From assembly GCA_036405195.1 (NCBI GenBank), contig DASWYB010000047.1, forward strand, positions 1 through 20,785: DNA of 20,785 bases. Direction: 5' to 3'. Positions within the stretch are counted from its first letter, which is position 1; each line of letters starts with the position of its first letter. This document shows, piece by piece, positions 1 through 6,833 of this stretch. The notes beneath the pieces are model-generated. The model made no database searches, had not been told where the DNA came from, and saw only the letters and a program-made list of their open reading frames with translations. Origin of the DNA: DASWYB01 sp036405195. GTDB taxonomy: Bacteria > Patescibacteriota > UBA1384 > 2-12-FULL-50-11 > DASWYB01. Made by a program: the position numbers and the translations under genes.

Positions 1-1417
1 CCCCTACTAAGGTGTTGTATCCTTCAGGGAGAGACTCGATAAAAGTGTGAATTTGAGCAGCTTTGGCTGCAGCGACTACTTCTTCGTGGGTTGCCTCGGG
101 TTTACCAAATTTGATGTTATTGGCAATGGTGTCGTTAAATAGCGCTGGTTCTTGTGGCACAATGCCAAAAACCTTGCGACGCGTTTCACTGGAAAGGTCA
201 CGTAAATCAACACCATCAATCACGATAGCACCCTCTTTGACGTCATAAAGGCGGAAAAGGAGTTTGGCGATTGTCGATTTCCCTGCTCCGCTTGAGCCCA
301 CAAACGCAACTTTCTGTCCAGATTTTACTTCCAAATTCAGATTATTAATAACTGCCTCTCGTCCGATATACCCAAATGAGACATTATCAAACTGTATAGT
401 TCCTTGGGGATCTTTGAGCGCTTTGGGATGTGCGGGTTCGGGGATAGTGACTTCTTGAGACAATATCTGCCCCATCGCATCTAAGTCGGCAAAGCTGTTT
501 TTGAACTGGCCATACACAAATCCAAGGGTGGTGATGGGACCTGAAAGACGGGCAATGTAGACTGTCACAAGTACAAGGTCTCCAACAGTCATTGTTCCAC
601 TGGTTACACGTTGTACGGCAAGAATTAATATCCAGCCAAGCCCACTTGTAAGAATTAAGCCTTGGACGCCATAAATAAGTGAGAAAAGCCGGTTATTACG
701 AACCATCAAGTGGAACCACTCGTCTTTAATTTTTGTAAAGAGGCTAAACTGTTTACGTTCGCTATTAAAGTATTTTACCGTATCCATATTCGTGACAGCA
801 TCGACTAGAATGCCGCTAGACTGGTCGTCCTTAACATTACCTTCGATGCGGTACTTCTGACGCTTATCAGTACTCCAAATGGTAAACCACCCATACAGAA
901 TGACTGTTCCAAGAGTAATGGTGGCAAATTCCCAGCTATACAAACGAAGAAGTAAGAAGGTTACGAACGCGAGCTCAAACACAGGAGGTAGAATTTGAGA
1001 TACAGAGAAATCGAGAACGAATGTGATGGCACGCGAGCCACGTGCGATCGCTCGCGCTGCTGCTCCTGATTTTTGGTCTGCGTGGTAGCTCACTGGGAGC
1101 TTGAGAAGATGATCAAAAACCGAAACCTCTATATCTCGCGACACTCCCATCACAACCGGTGAAAAAATATAGTCACGTAAGAATTCAAAAAATATGCTGA
1201 GCAGTTTAATTCCAAAATAGAGAATCAAAATTTGTTGTAAAGCTTCTGCTGCCGACCGAGAAGTCAATGCGTCAATAATTCGCTTGAGGTAAAGGGGCTC
1301 GAGTGTCGCACCTACTTTTGCCAAAATCAGAAAAACAAAAGCGGCTGCAACGCCAAGACTGTACTTCTTAAAATAGCGTAAAAAATAACGTAACGGGAGA
1401 GTTTTTGTTGTATCCAT
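1..1417 (-). CDS. ABC exporter, Atm1/HMT1-like half-transporter (3' end cut by window edge)
   Basis: ATP-driven exporter half-subunit that would act as a dimer in the cytoplasmic membrane. About 472 residues are visible, starting at the ATG at 1417. The first ~310 residues form a membrane domain with about six hydrophobic segments. The nucleotide-binding domain follows, with Walker A GSSGAGKST at residues 374-382 and the Q-loop glutamine at about 422 (IVPQEPALF). The ABC signature and Walker B lie beyond the left edge. The motif MDTVKYFNSE in the coupling region and the run KSTIAKLLFRLYD resemble the Atm1/HMT1 group, known for exporting glutathione- or metal-linked compounds; the substrate here is unknown. 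The gene starts 28 nt after the end of a Nudix-like gene, so the two are probably cotranscribed. No strong ribosome binding site precedes the start. Confidence 0.9.
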   Translation of the reverse strand, partial: MDTTKTLPLRYFLRYFKKYSLGVAAAFVFLILAKVGATLEPLYLKRIIDALTSRSAAEALQQILILYFGIKLLSIFFEFLRDYIFSPVVMGVSRDIEVSVFDHLLKLPVSYHADQKSGAAARAIARGSRAITFVLDFSVSQILPPVFELAFVTFLLLRLYSWEFATITLGTVILYGWFTIWSTDKRQKYRIEGNVKDDQSSGILVDAVTNMDTVKYFNSERKQFSLFTKIKDEWFHLMVRNNRLFSLIYGVQGLILTSGLGWILILAVQRVTSGTMTVGDLVLVTVYIARLSGPITTLGFVYGQFKNSFADLDAMGQILSQEVTIPEPAHPKALKDPQGTIQFDNVSFGYIGREAVINNLNLEVKSGQKVAFVGSSGAGKSTIAKLLFRLYDVKEGAIVIDGVDLRDLSSETRRKVFGIVPQEPALFNDTIANNIKFGKPEATHEEVVAAAKAAQIHTFIESLPEGYNTLVG

Positions 1418-1445
1418 GCTCTCTAGGATACACTTTTTTTCTGTA

Positions 1446-1985
1446 TTAAACTACCTGATGGCTATGGTCTTTTGGCAAAAATGCCTGTGCTCGTTCTAAA
1501 ATGTAGGATTCGTCGAGATGTGTTCGATTTAAGCGTTGCGCTTGTTCCTTCATTTTCGGGATTAAAAAGCTGATGGGGTGACATTCAATCGTACTGTCTT
1601 TTTCGTGATCATCATACTTGCGCCACGCTTCACTTCTTGATTCTAATTCACACAAAAAATAGAGGGTAGTTTTTTCGACAGTTTTGTCATCGAGTTCGTA
1701 GTAGGTTTTGAGTGACCCAACATAGGCTCGGACTTTCGCACGGGCACCAAATTCATCTAAAAGACCACGAGTCAGCGCTTGCTCAAACGTTTCGTTCGGT
1801 TCGACGGTTTCTCTCATCAGGATATAAAAGTCAGCAAATTGGAAATGATGACAGCAAATTTTATCGCCTGATAAGAGAACTGCGCCAACAGAGAGATGAG
1901 ATGGATGTTCCGGATCACCTCGGAAATAATTATCGGTAGGAGTTTCAGTCGGTAGCTGCATTACAGTCTTATTTTCTCCTCTCAA
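1446..1985 (-). CDS. Nudix-fold protein with degenerate Nudix box (copy 1)
   Basis: 179-aa protein related to Nudix hydrolases, which cleave nucleoside diphosphates linked to another group. The family layout is visible: a strand SVGAVLL near residues 32-38, then a box-like helix from about 59 to 80. Compared with the consensus Gx5Ex7REUxEExGU, E64, R73, E78 and G80 fit, but the first Gly is E59, the Glu after Arg is G74, and the first Glu of the EE pair is D77. Activity is therefore uncertain. It is clearly a paralogue of the protein at 4350-4835. The start is ambiguous: the ATG at 1985 has only a weak GGA upstream, while an ATG at 1961 follows an AGGAG that is too far away (14 nt). It is followed after 28 nt by an ABC exporter gene. 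Confidence 0.82.
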   Translation of the reverse strand: MRGENKTVMQLPTETPTDNYFRGDPEHPSHLSVGAVLLSGDKICCHHFQFADFYILMRETVEPNETFEQALTRGLLDEFGARAKVRAYVGSLKTYYELDDKTVEKTTLYFLCELESRSEAWRKYDDHEKDSTIECHPISFLIPKMKEQAQRLNRTHLDESYILERAQAFLPKDHSHQVV

Positions 1986-2089
1986 GATTCCGGACGCATT
2001 AGGCGACTTCCTATGTTTTGTTACTCTGCTCGATTAATTTTTTGTTAATAGTTACAAGGATATCTAACTCGCTCAGCCACTTTAAGGAT

Positions 2090-2118
2090 GTCGGCCGGAA
2101 AGTTCCTCTCCGGCCGAC
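2090..2118 (-). terminator. Perfect 10-bp hairpin after the 100-aa gene, no U-tract
   Basis: Inverted repeat 2090-2099 / 2109-2118 with a 9-nt loop. The stem is nearly all G+C and overlaps the first base of the preceding gene's TAG stop. No run of T follows on either strand, so it is not a textbook intrinsic terminator. It may stabilise the mRNA 3' end or separate this gene from the next Nudix-ABC pair. Confidence 0.5.
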
Positions 2119-2420
2119 TAGGAGGACGTCTGTCCCCATGTGTGCCACTTGCGGCGCTCTTCCCACTGGTCGGGAAAATAATCGCACGTAAAGTTGAATA
2201 ACGTGCGGAGTGTAAATGCTTCGGTTACTTTAAACCGATAGACATAGTGGCCAAACGGACAACTGCCGTTGTATCGATATTGCAGCTTGGTAATCTCGCC
2301 TCGGCCTCGCGCTTCCAGGAGCTCAAGCATACCGCCCCAGTCGCTGCAGGCAAATGTCCATTCTTCTTCGAGTCGCTCGATTTCTCGTACGGCCCATGAC
2401 CTGGTTTCCGGCACTTTCAT
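2118..2420 (-). CDS. Hypothetical 100-aa Trp-rich protein
   Basis: I do not recognise this protein. It is 100 aa, soluble in appearance, and has six tryptophans (residues 9, 21, 28, 85, 91, 94), three cysteines (25, 54, 79) and a charged N-terminal helix (REIERLEEEW). The ATG has a good ribosome binding site, GGGGGA about 6 nt upstream, which supports a real gene. It sits between two Nudix/ABC gene pairs. Its DNA is visibly richer in G+C than the flanking ABC genes, which could mean separate acquisition. A possible -10 (TATAAC) lies about 24 nt upstream of the start, with no good -35. It ends in TAG inside a strong hairpin. Confidence 0.7.
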   Translation of the reverse strand: MKVPETRSWAVREIERLEEEWTFACSDWGGMLELLEARGRGEITKLQYRYNGSCPFGHYVYRFKVTEAFTLRTLFNFTCDYFPDQWEERRKWHTWGQTSS

Positions 2421-2487
2421 GCGTGCTCCCCCTTTATGCGTTATACAAGAAAAGTAATCGACCGAGAAGACGGATTATTTTTGTGTT

Positions 2488-4320
2488 CTATTCCGTTAGC
2501 AATTCTTCCGGTTCGGTGTCCTGATAACTCTTTGCTTGGAGCTGATACATCCGATGATATGTACCGTCTGGAATCTGCATTAAAGCCTTGTGTGTCCCCT
2601 GCTCTTCGATTTTTCCATCGGCGACAACGACTATCTTGTCGGCATTTCGAACCGTACTAAAGCGATGGGAAATAAATAGTGTGGTTTTTCCTTTTTGATG
2701 CTCATTGAGTTGCTGGAAAATATTATATTCCGCTTGTGCATCGAGAGCTGAGGTCGGTTCATCCATAATGAGAACGGCCGCATGCCGATAGAATGCACGA
2801 GCTAAGGCAAGGCGTTGCCACTGTCCGCCCGAAAGCCCAACGCCCTCGGGGAGCGCTTTGGTTAACGTTTGTTCAAGGCCTTTAGGAAGTTTTGATATTA
2901 CCTCGTGTGCTTGAGAATACTGGATTGATTGTTCTAATCGCTCGTCTCGGTTTTTTACTTTGGTTCGTCCAATTTCGATTGTTTCTTTTGCATTGAGAAA
3001 TTCAAATCGTGAAAAGTCTTGAAAGAGGATACCGACGTGAGTATACCAACTCTGTAAATTAACTTCTTTTATGTTTATTCCATTAATAAGGATTTCTCCA
3101 CTGCTTACATCATAAAATCGCATTAAGAGTTTAACGAATGTTGATTTTCCCGCTCCGTTTTTACCAACTAGAGCAACTGACTCTCCCGGATTAATGACCA
3201 GATTAAAGTTTTCAAGCACGTTTTTTTCGGTACCCGGATATGCAAACGAAACATTATGGAATTCGATACTCGGCACAGTATCTGGTAACACTATTGTAGT
3301 GTCTATTGCTTTCAAGCGGGGCTCGAGTTCAAAGAAAGAAAAGTAATCATTCACATAAAGCATTCGCTCTTGAATCCCCTGGATCGACATCATGAATCCG
3401 CTACACGCACCCGAGAAGTTACGGATTACCGAGCGATAGAACTGAAAATCACCAATCCCAAAGGTACCGGCACTCCGGAGAACCTTAAGGACAAGCCAAA
3501 TGTCGATACCTGTTTCGGCGCTTTGTTCAAAAATACTTGATAAGGATCTGTTACGGGTTACTTTTCTTTCAAGTTCGACTTCCTCACCTCGAAATTTACG
3601 GACGTACGTATTCCAAAGGTCAAGAAAATAGTTTTCTAAACCAAATACTTTTATTTCGCCGACCTTATCACTATTAAGGATATTGCTGCGAATCATTGAT
3701 GTTTTTCGAATGTTCACACCTTTACTGCGCCATTGCTTCCAACGTTCTAAACTCGCGGCGAGTTCAAAATACAAATTAGGAATTAATGAGATCGCTACAA
3801 CTGCCATTGTCCAGGGATTTAAAGTAGCGATAGCAAATCCGCTCGAGATAATTTGAACCGAGTTGCGAAAAAGGCTCATGAGCTGTGTGGTGACCCGACT
3901 AATAACATGTCGATTCTGATCGATCTTTTCGAGCGTATCGTTGAACCCGCTGTCTTCATAATAGGTGAAGTCCAGTGACAGAAATTTCTCCATAAGCCGT
4001 CGCTGGGTCACAATATTAAATTCAATCGAGTTGTAATCGTCCAGATAGTTGTAAAAGTAATTCGAGAGGCGCTCAAAAAGCAAAATAGCTGCCGTTGCGA
4101 CCACATAGTTTAAAATGAGAGATGTACTTACTACTGTACCAGTGGAAGCAGTTGCCAGGAGGGCGAGTACCCGGCCTGAAAAGTAGGCTGATAGCAAGGG
4201 AACAATACCTTGTACTAAGTTTAAACCGATCTCAAACAGGAACATCCATCGGCGAACTTCCCAGTTTAAGCCTATCACTCTGCCAATATTACGGAAATAT
4301 GAATACTTCTTTTTACTCAA
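2488..4320 (-). CDS. ABC exporter, full-length half-transporter (TMD-NBD)
   Basis: 610-aa ATP-driven exporter half-subunit. A membrane domain fills about residues 20-330 and the ATPase domain follows. Visible motifs are Walker A GKNGAGKST at 386-394, signature LSGGQ at 496-500, Walker B LIMDEP with the aspartate at 520 and the catalytic Glu at 521, and the switch His in FISHR. All catalytic parts are present, so it should be active. It belongs to the broad MsbA/peptide-exporter type and is not close to the Atm1-like exporter at 1-1417. The substrate is unknown. The start is TTG, chosen because GAGGAG lies about 6 nt upstream and the Nudix-like gene ends 29 nt before it. Likely one operon with that gene. 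Confidence 0.93.
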   Translation of the reverse strand: MSKKKYSYFRNIGRVIGLNWEVRRWMFLFEIGLNLVQGIVPLLSAYFSGRVLALLATASTGTVVSTSLILNYVVATAAILLFERLSNYFYNYLDDYNSIEFNIVTQRRLMEKFLSLDFTYYEDSGFNDTLEKIDQNRHVISRVTTQLMSLFRNSVQIISSGFAIATLNPWTMAVVAISLIPNLYFELAASLERWKQWRSKGVNIRKTSMIRSNILNSDKVGEIKVFGLENYFLDLWNTYVRKFRGEEVELERKVTRNRSLSSIFEQSAETGIDIWLVLKVLRSAGTFGIGDFQFYRSVIRNFSGACSGFMMSIQGIQERMLYVNDYFSFFELEPRLKAIDTTIVLPDTVPSIEFHNVSFAYPGTEKNVLENFNLVINPGESVALVGKNGAGKSTFVKLLMRFYDVSSGEILINGINIKEVNLQSWYTHVGILFQDFSRFEFLNAKETIEIGRTKVKNRDERLEQSIQYSQAHEVISKLPKGLEQTLTKALPEGVGLSGGQWQRLALARAFYRHAAVLIMDEPTSALDAQAEYNIFQQLNEHQKGKTTLFISHRFSTVRNADKIVVVADGKIEEQGTHKALMQIPDGTYHRMYQLQAKSYQDTEPEELLTE

Positions 4321-4349
4321 TTATTTCTCCTCAGCGCGCATGTTTATGT

Positions 4350-4835
4350 TTATTTTCGCTCGAGGTAGCTTTTTGCACGCTCGAGTGCCAGCGACTGGTC
4401 TATATCCTCACGAATGGATAGTTTCTGTTTTTTCATTTCTTCGATAAGAAAATCAATATGTAACCATTCAAGTTTGGTATCGCCCTCTGGGTCGCCTTTG
4501 AGACGAGCGTCCTCACTTTGAGAAATACAATGAACGAGAAAATAGATGGTTGTTTTGTTTTTATCGTACCCATCTTCATGAAAATTACTCTGGTATGATC
4601 CAAGATACGTTACTATCTCTCCAGTTGCACCATACTCTTCTAATAGTCCTCGATGCAATGCTTGTTCTAACGTTTCGCCCGATTCAACTGTTTCATTCAT
4701 AATATGATAAAAAGAGTCAAACCCACGAAAGTCTGTAAAGTGATGAGCGAGAACTTCGTTTTTATCATTAATTAAAACTGCACCGGCTGAGAGATGGTAG
4801 GGGCTTTCGGGAGTGGCCTGATAATACGTGTTCAT
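4350..4835 (-). CDS. Nudix-fold protein with degenerate Nudix box (copy 2)
   Basis: 161-aa Nudix-family protein. I chose the ATG at 4835 because AGGAG lies 5 nt upstream; an ATG at 4868 would add 11 residues but overlaps the promoter and has no binding site. A strand SAGAVLI is at about 16-22 and the box runs from E48 to G69. E54, R62, E66, E67 and G69 match the Nudix consensus, but the first box Gly is E48 and the Glu that normally follows Arg is G63. Copy 1 at 1446-1985 has the same two changes, so they are ancestral to the pair. Hydrolase activity is possible but unproven. The gene has its own extended -10 promoter just after the rpsJ terminator and leads into an ABC exporter 29 nt downstream. 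Confidence 0.87.
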   Translation of the reverse strand: MNTYYQATPESPYHLSAGAVLINDKNEVLAHHFTDFRGFDSFYHIMNETVESGETLEQALHRGLLEEYGATGEIVTYLGSYQSNFHEDGYDKNKTTIYFLVHCISQSEDARLKGDPEGDTKLEWLHIDFLIEEMKKQKLSIREDIDQSLALERAKSYLERK

Positions 4836-4858
4836 GTAAACTCCTGCTATTTCTGTAC

Positions 4859-4867
4859 AGTATAACA
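4859..4867 (-). promoter_or_regulatory. Extended -10 promoter for Nudix copy 2 / ABC exporter
   Basis: On the minus strand the sequence TGTTATACT gives an extended -10 (TGnTATACT) 23 nt before the ATG at 4835. No good -35 is seen. The TG comes directly after the T-tract of the rpsJ terminator, so terminator and promoter overlap. Confidence 0.55.
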
Positions 4868-4895
4868 AAAACCCGGAGTGATTACCGGGCTTTTG
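4867..4895 (-). terminator. Intrinsic terminator after rpsJ
   Basis: Stem CCCGG/CCGGG (4872-4876 with 4885-4889), 8-nt loop, followed on the minus strand by TTTTTGTT. A-rich sequence on the other side would let it work in both directions. It ends the tuf-rpsJ transcript just after the rpsJ stop and cuts rpsJ off from the accessory genes. Confidence 0.75.
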
Positions 4896-4898
4896 TTC

Positions 4899-5222
4899 TT
4901 ACATCTTGATTTCGATGTCGACACCAGCTGGGAGATCCAGGTTGGTGAGGCTGTCGATTGTCTTGGCGGTTGGATCCAAGACATCGATAAGGCGCTTATG
5001 GATGCGCATTTCAAACTGTTCGCGGCTGTCTTTGTGCACAAATGTTGAACGTAAAACAGTAGTGAGTTTTTTCTCGGTTGGAAGGGGAATTGGCCCGCTT
5101 ACTACAGCGCCAGTGCGTTCCGCTGTATCGAGAATAGTTTTCGCGGTTTTATCGATTAAACGATAATCATATGCCTTGAGGCGAATACGAATCTTTTGTT
5201 GATCTGCAGTCTTTTTTGCCAT
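4899..5222 (-). CDS. rpsJ: 30S ribosomal protein S10
   Basis: 107-aa ribosomal protein S10 of the small-subunit head, also the NusG-linking partner (NusE) in transcription antitermination. Typical family stretches are visible: IRIRLKAYDYRLID near the N-terminus, a GPIPLPT loop at about residue 43, and HKDSREQFEMRIHKRLIDV in the second half. Length is normal (about 102-105 elsewhere). GGAG lies 5 nt upstream of the ATG. It follows tuf after 82 nt, as in many bacteria, but a terminator comes next instead of rplC, so the S10 operon is broken here. Confidence 0.97.
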   Translation of the reverse strand: MAKKTADQQKIRIRLKAYDYRLIDKTAKTILDTAERTGAVVSGPIPLPTEKKLTTVLRSTFVHKDSREQFEMRIHKRLIDVLDPTAKTIDSLTNLDLPAGVDIEIKM

Positions 5223-5269
5223 TGTTTCTCCGTAATAAGGTTCCTAAGGTTCGGTTTCTAAACTACTAA

Positions 5270-5287
5270 GAGCCCCCAGAGGGGCTC
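5270..5287 (-). terminator. Weak hairpin between tuf and rpsJ
   Basis: Seven-base stem GAGCCCC/GGGGCTC with a 4-nt loop, 17 nt after the tuf stop. On the minus strand it is followed by TTAGTAG rather than a clean T run, so it is more likely partial termination or mRNA processing that sets the tuf:rpsJ ratio. Confidence 0.45.
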
Positions 5288-5304
5288 CTTAGCAGTTACC
5301 AAAC

Positions 5305-6486
5305 TTATTTAACGATCTTGGTAACGACACCAGCACCAACGGTGCGTCCACCTTCGCGGATAGCGAAGCGCATTTGCTCTTCGATAGCGATAGGCTGGAT
5401 GAGGGTTACTTTAAAGGTAACCGTATCACCTGGCATCACGATTTCTGTTCCAGCTGGAAGTTCAACTTCGCCGGTAACGTCAGTAGTGCGGATATAGAAC
5501 TGAGGCTTGTAACCCTTCTGGAATGGGGTGTGACGACCACCTTCATCTTTGGTAAGGATATACACTTCACCTTCGAATTCTGTGTGAGGAGTAATTGAAC
5601 CTGGCTTGGCAATAACCTGACCACGTTCAATGTCGGTACGCTCAACACCACGGAGGAGGAGACCAACGTTGTCACCAGCCTGACCGGAGTCAAGAAGCTT
5701 ACGGAACATTTCTACACCTGTTACAACAGTTTTACGAGTTGGGTTAATACCAACAATTTCGACTTCTTCACCGACTTTGACCATACCACGTTCGATACGG
5801 CCAGTAGCAACGGTGCCGCGACCCTTAATGGAGAAGACATCTTCTACCGGCATAAGGAGAGGCTTGTCGATTTCGCGAACTGGATCATTGACGTAGTTGT
5901 CGAGTGCTTCCATGAGTTCGCCGATCTTACCTTCATATTTAGCATCGCCTTCAAGAGCTTTGAGGGCTGAACCACGGATGATAGGTGTTTCGTCTCCTGG
6001 GAAGCCATACTTCTTGAGGAGGTCACGAACTTCTTCTTCAACGAGCTCGAGGAGCTCTTCGTCTTCAACCATGTCGCATTTGTTGAGGAATACGACGATC
6101 TGAGGAACGCCAACCTGCTTTGCAAGCAAGATGTGTTCACGAGTCTGAGGCATTGGGCCGTCAGGGGCTGATACAACCAAGATAGCGGCATCCATTTGAG
6201 CGGCACCGGTGATCATGTTTTTGACGTAGTCAGCGTGTCCTGGACAGTCAACGTGCGCATAGTGGCGCTTGTCGGATTCGTACTCAACATGGTACGAAGC
6301 GATCGTAATACCGCGCTGCTTTTCTTCAGGCGCGTTGTCGATCTGGTTAACGTCAAGCTTCTGGGCTTTGCCAGCTTTGGCCTGAACGTTGGTGATGGCC
6401 GCGGTTAACGTGGTCTTACCATGGTCGACGTGACCGATAGTACCAACGTTAACGTGTGGCTTACTGCGTTCGAATTTCTCTGCCAT
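5305..6486 (-). CDS. tuf: Elongation factor Tu
   Basis: 393-aa GTPase that brings aminoacyl-tRNA to the ribosome. The G domain shows G1 GHVDHGKT (18-25), switch RGITI (58-62), G3 DCPGH (80-84), G4 NKCD (135-138) and G5 SALK (173-176). Domains 2 and 3 follow in normal order and the protein ends VGAGVVTKIVK. Length equals the family norm. AAGGAG sits 4 nt before the ATG. It has its own strong promoter at 6601-6629 and a leader of about 107 nt with two hairpins, and probably cotranscribes rpsJ. Only one tuf copy is seen in the window. Confidence 0.99.
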   Translation of the reverse strand: MAEKFERSKPHVNVGTIGHVDHGKTTLTAAITNVQAKAGKAQKLDVNQIDNAPEEKQRGITIASYHVEYESDKRHYAHVDCPGHADYVKNMITGAAQMDAAILVVSAPDGPMPQTREHILLAKQVGVPQIVVFLNKCDMVEDEELLELVEEEVRDLLKKYGFPGDETPIIRGSALKALEGDAKYEGKIGELMEALDNYVNDPVREIDKPLLMPVEDVFSIKGRGTVATGRIERGMVKVGEEVEIVGINPTRKTVVTGVEMFRKLLDSGQAGDNVGLLLRGVERTDIERGQVIAKPGSITPHTEFEGEVYILTKDEGGRHTPFQKGYKPQFYIRTTDVTGEVELPAGTEIVMPGDTVTFKVTLIQPIAIEEQMRFAIREGGRTVGAGVVTKIVK

Positions 6487-6594
6487 TTGGCTCCTTTCTC
6501 CACACGTACAGGGCCTTGGATTAGGGAGAGATCCGCAACGTTGATGTGGATCTATTCCCTAACCCTCGTTCCCTACGTAAACGAGTTTTCTACA
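6487..6594 (-). promoter_or_regulatory. Structured 5' leader of tuf
   Basis: About 107 nt between the inferred tuf transcription start (about 6594) and the ATG. Two hairpins are visible: a 6-bp CTCGTT/AACGAG (6565-6570 with 6580-6585) and a longer one spanning 6518-6564, whose arms (GGATTAGGGA and GATCC against GGATC and TCCCTAACC) pair almost completely around a 13-nt loop. The ribosome binding site lies outside the stems. The function may be mRNA stability or regulation; this is inference. Confidence 0.55.
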
Positions 6595-6600
6595 TATACA

Positions 6601-6629
6601 AGTATACTTTCTTTTACAGAGTGAGTCAA
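6601..6629 (-). promoter_or_regulatory. Sigma-70-type promoter of tuf-rpsJ
   Basis: -35 TTGACT at 6624-6629 and -10 TATACT at 6601-6606, separated by exactly 17 bp. This is close to consensus and fits a very highly expressed gene. Confidence 0.85.
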
Positions 6630-6654
6630 GCTGTTGCGTATCTTTTCCCCAGGT

Positions 6655-6670
6655 CGGAGACGAGTCTCCG
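6655..6670. promoter_or_regulatory. Perfect dyad between divergent promoters
   Basis: CGGAGAC-GA-GTCTCCG, a perfect 7+7 inverted repeat. It lies 25 bp from the tuf -35 and 15 bp from the plus-strand RNA -35. The position suits a transcription-factor operator acting on one or both promoters. No matching regulator is encoded in the window. Confidence 0.45.
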
Positions 6671-6685
6671 CTAGTGGATAAATTC

Positions 6686-6714
6686 ATGACAATTTAAGAA
6701 TTTTATGGTACTAT
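6686..6714 (+). promoter_or_regulatory. Plus-strand promoter of short RNA
   Basis: -35 ATGACA (6686-6691) and -10 TACTAT (6709-6714) with a 17-bp spacer, plus a TG at 6706-6707 that makes it an extended -10. It is the only convincing plus-strand promoter in the window and faces away from tuf. Confidence 0.65.
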
Positions 6715-6732
6715 CCATTAGGTTGTTATTTT

Positions 6733-6789
6733 ATGAAACAATCAAACATATTGGCCGCCCAGTGTGGCGGCTACCCGGCTGAGGCGTGA
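6733..6789 (+). CDS. Possible 18-aa peptide inside the small RNA
   Basis: Reads MKQSNILAAQCGGYPAEA and stops with TGA inside the ascending arm of the terminator hairpin. The only binding-site candidate is AGG about 10 nt upstream, which is marginal. A ribosome at the stop would disrupt the terminator stem, as in attenuators, but nothing lies downstream to regulate. It could be chance; length alone is no evidence. Confidence 0.25.
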   Translation: MKQSNILAAQCGGYPAEA

Positions 6790-6832
6790 AGGTTGCAGAG
6801 GTTGCTCCTTCATCCGCTCAGCCGGTTTTTTT
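6775..6832 (+). terminator. Strong intrinsic terminator of the plus-strand RNA
   Basis: Outer 9-bp stem CCGGCTGAG/CTCAGCCGG (6775-6783 with 6817-6825), small internal loop, inner 7-bp stem (6786-6792 with 6807-6813, one G-U), then seven T. The T run is only on the plus side, which fixes the direction of the RNA. Confidence 0.88.
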
Positions 6833-6833
6833 A

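Larger units (their letters stand above)
6721..6833 (+). ncRNA. Candidate small RNA of about 112 nt, divergent from tuf
   Basis: Bounded by a good promoter (start near 6721) and a strong terminator (T-tract 6826-6832). It would fold into a 6-bp GC hairpin GCCGCC/GGCGGC (6754-6759 with 6766-6771) and then the large terminator hairpin. It does not match SRP RNA, tmRNA, RNase P RNA or 6S RNA as I know them. It also holds an 18-codon reading frame (6733-6789), so it could be a leader-peptide mRNA or a dual-function RNA. Its 3' end meets the end of the 51-aa gene on the other strand without overlap, so it is not an antisense RNA of that gene. No gene lies downstream in its direction. Confidence 0.6.

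Noticed and set aside
4836..4868. Upstream ATG at 4868 as start of Nudix copy 2
   Set aside because: It overlaps the -10 element and has no ribosome binding site; the ATG at 4835 has AGGAG at good spacing.
6721..6833. SRP (4.5S) RNA as identity of the plus-strand RNA
   Set aside because: The conserved GGAA-type tip and the AGCAG asymmetric loop are absent.
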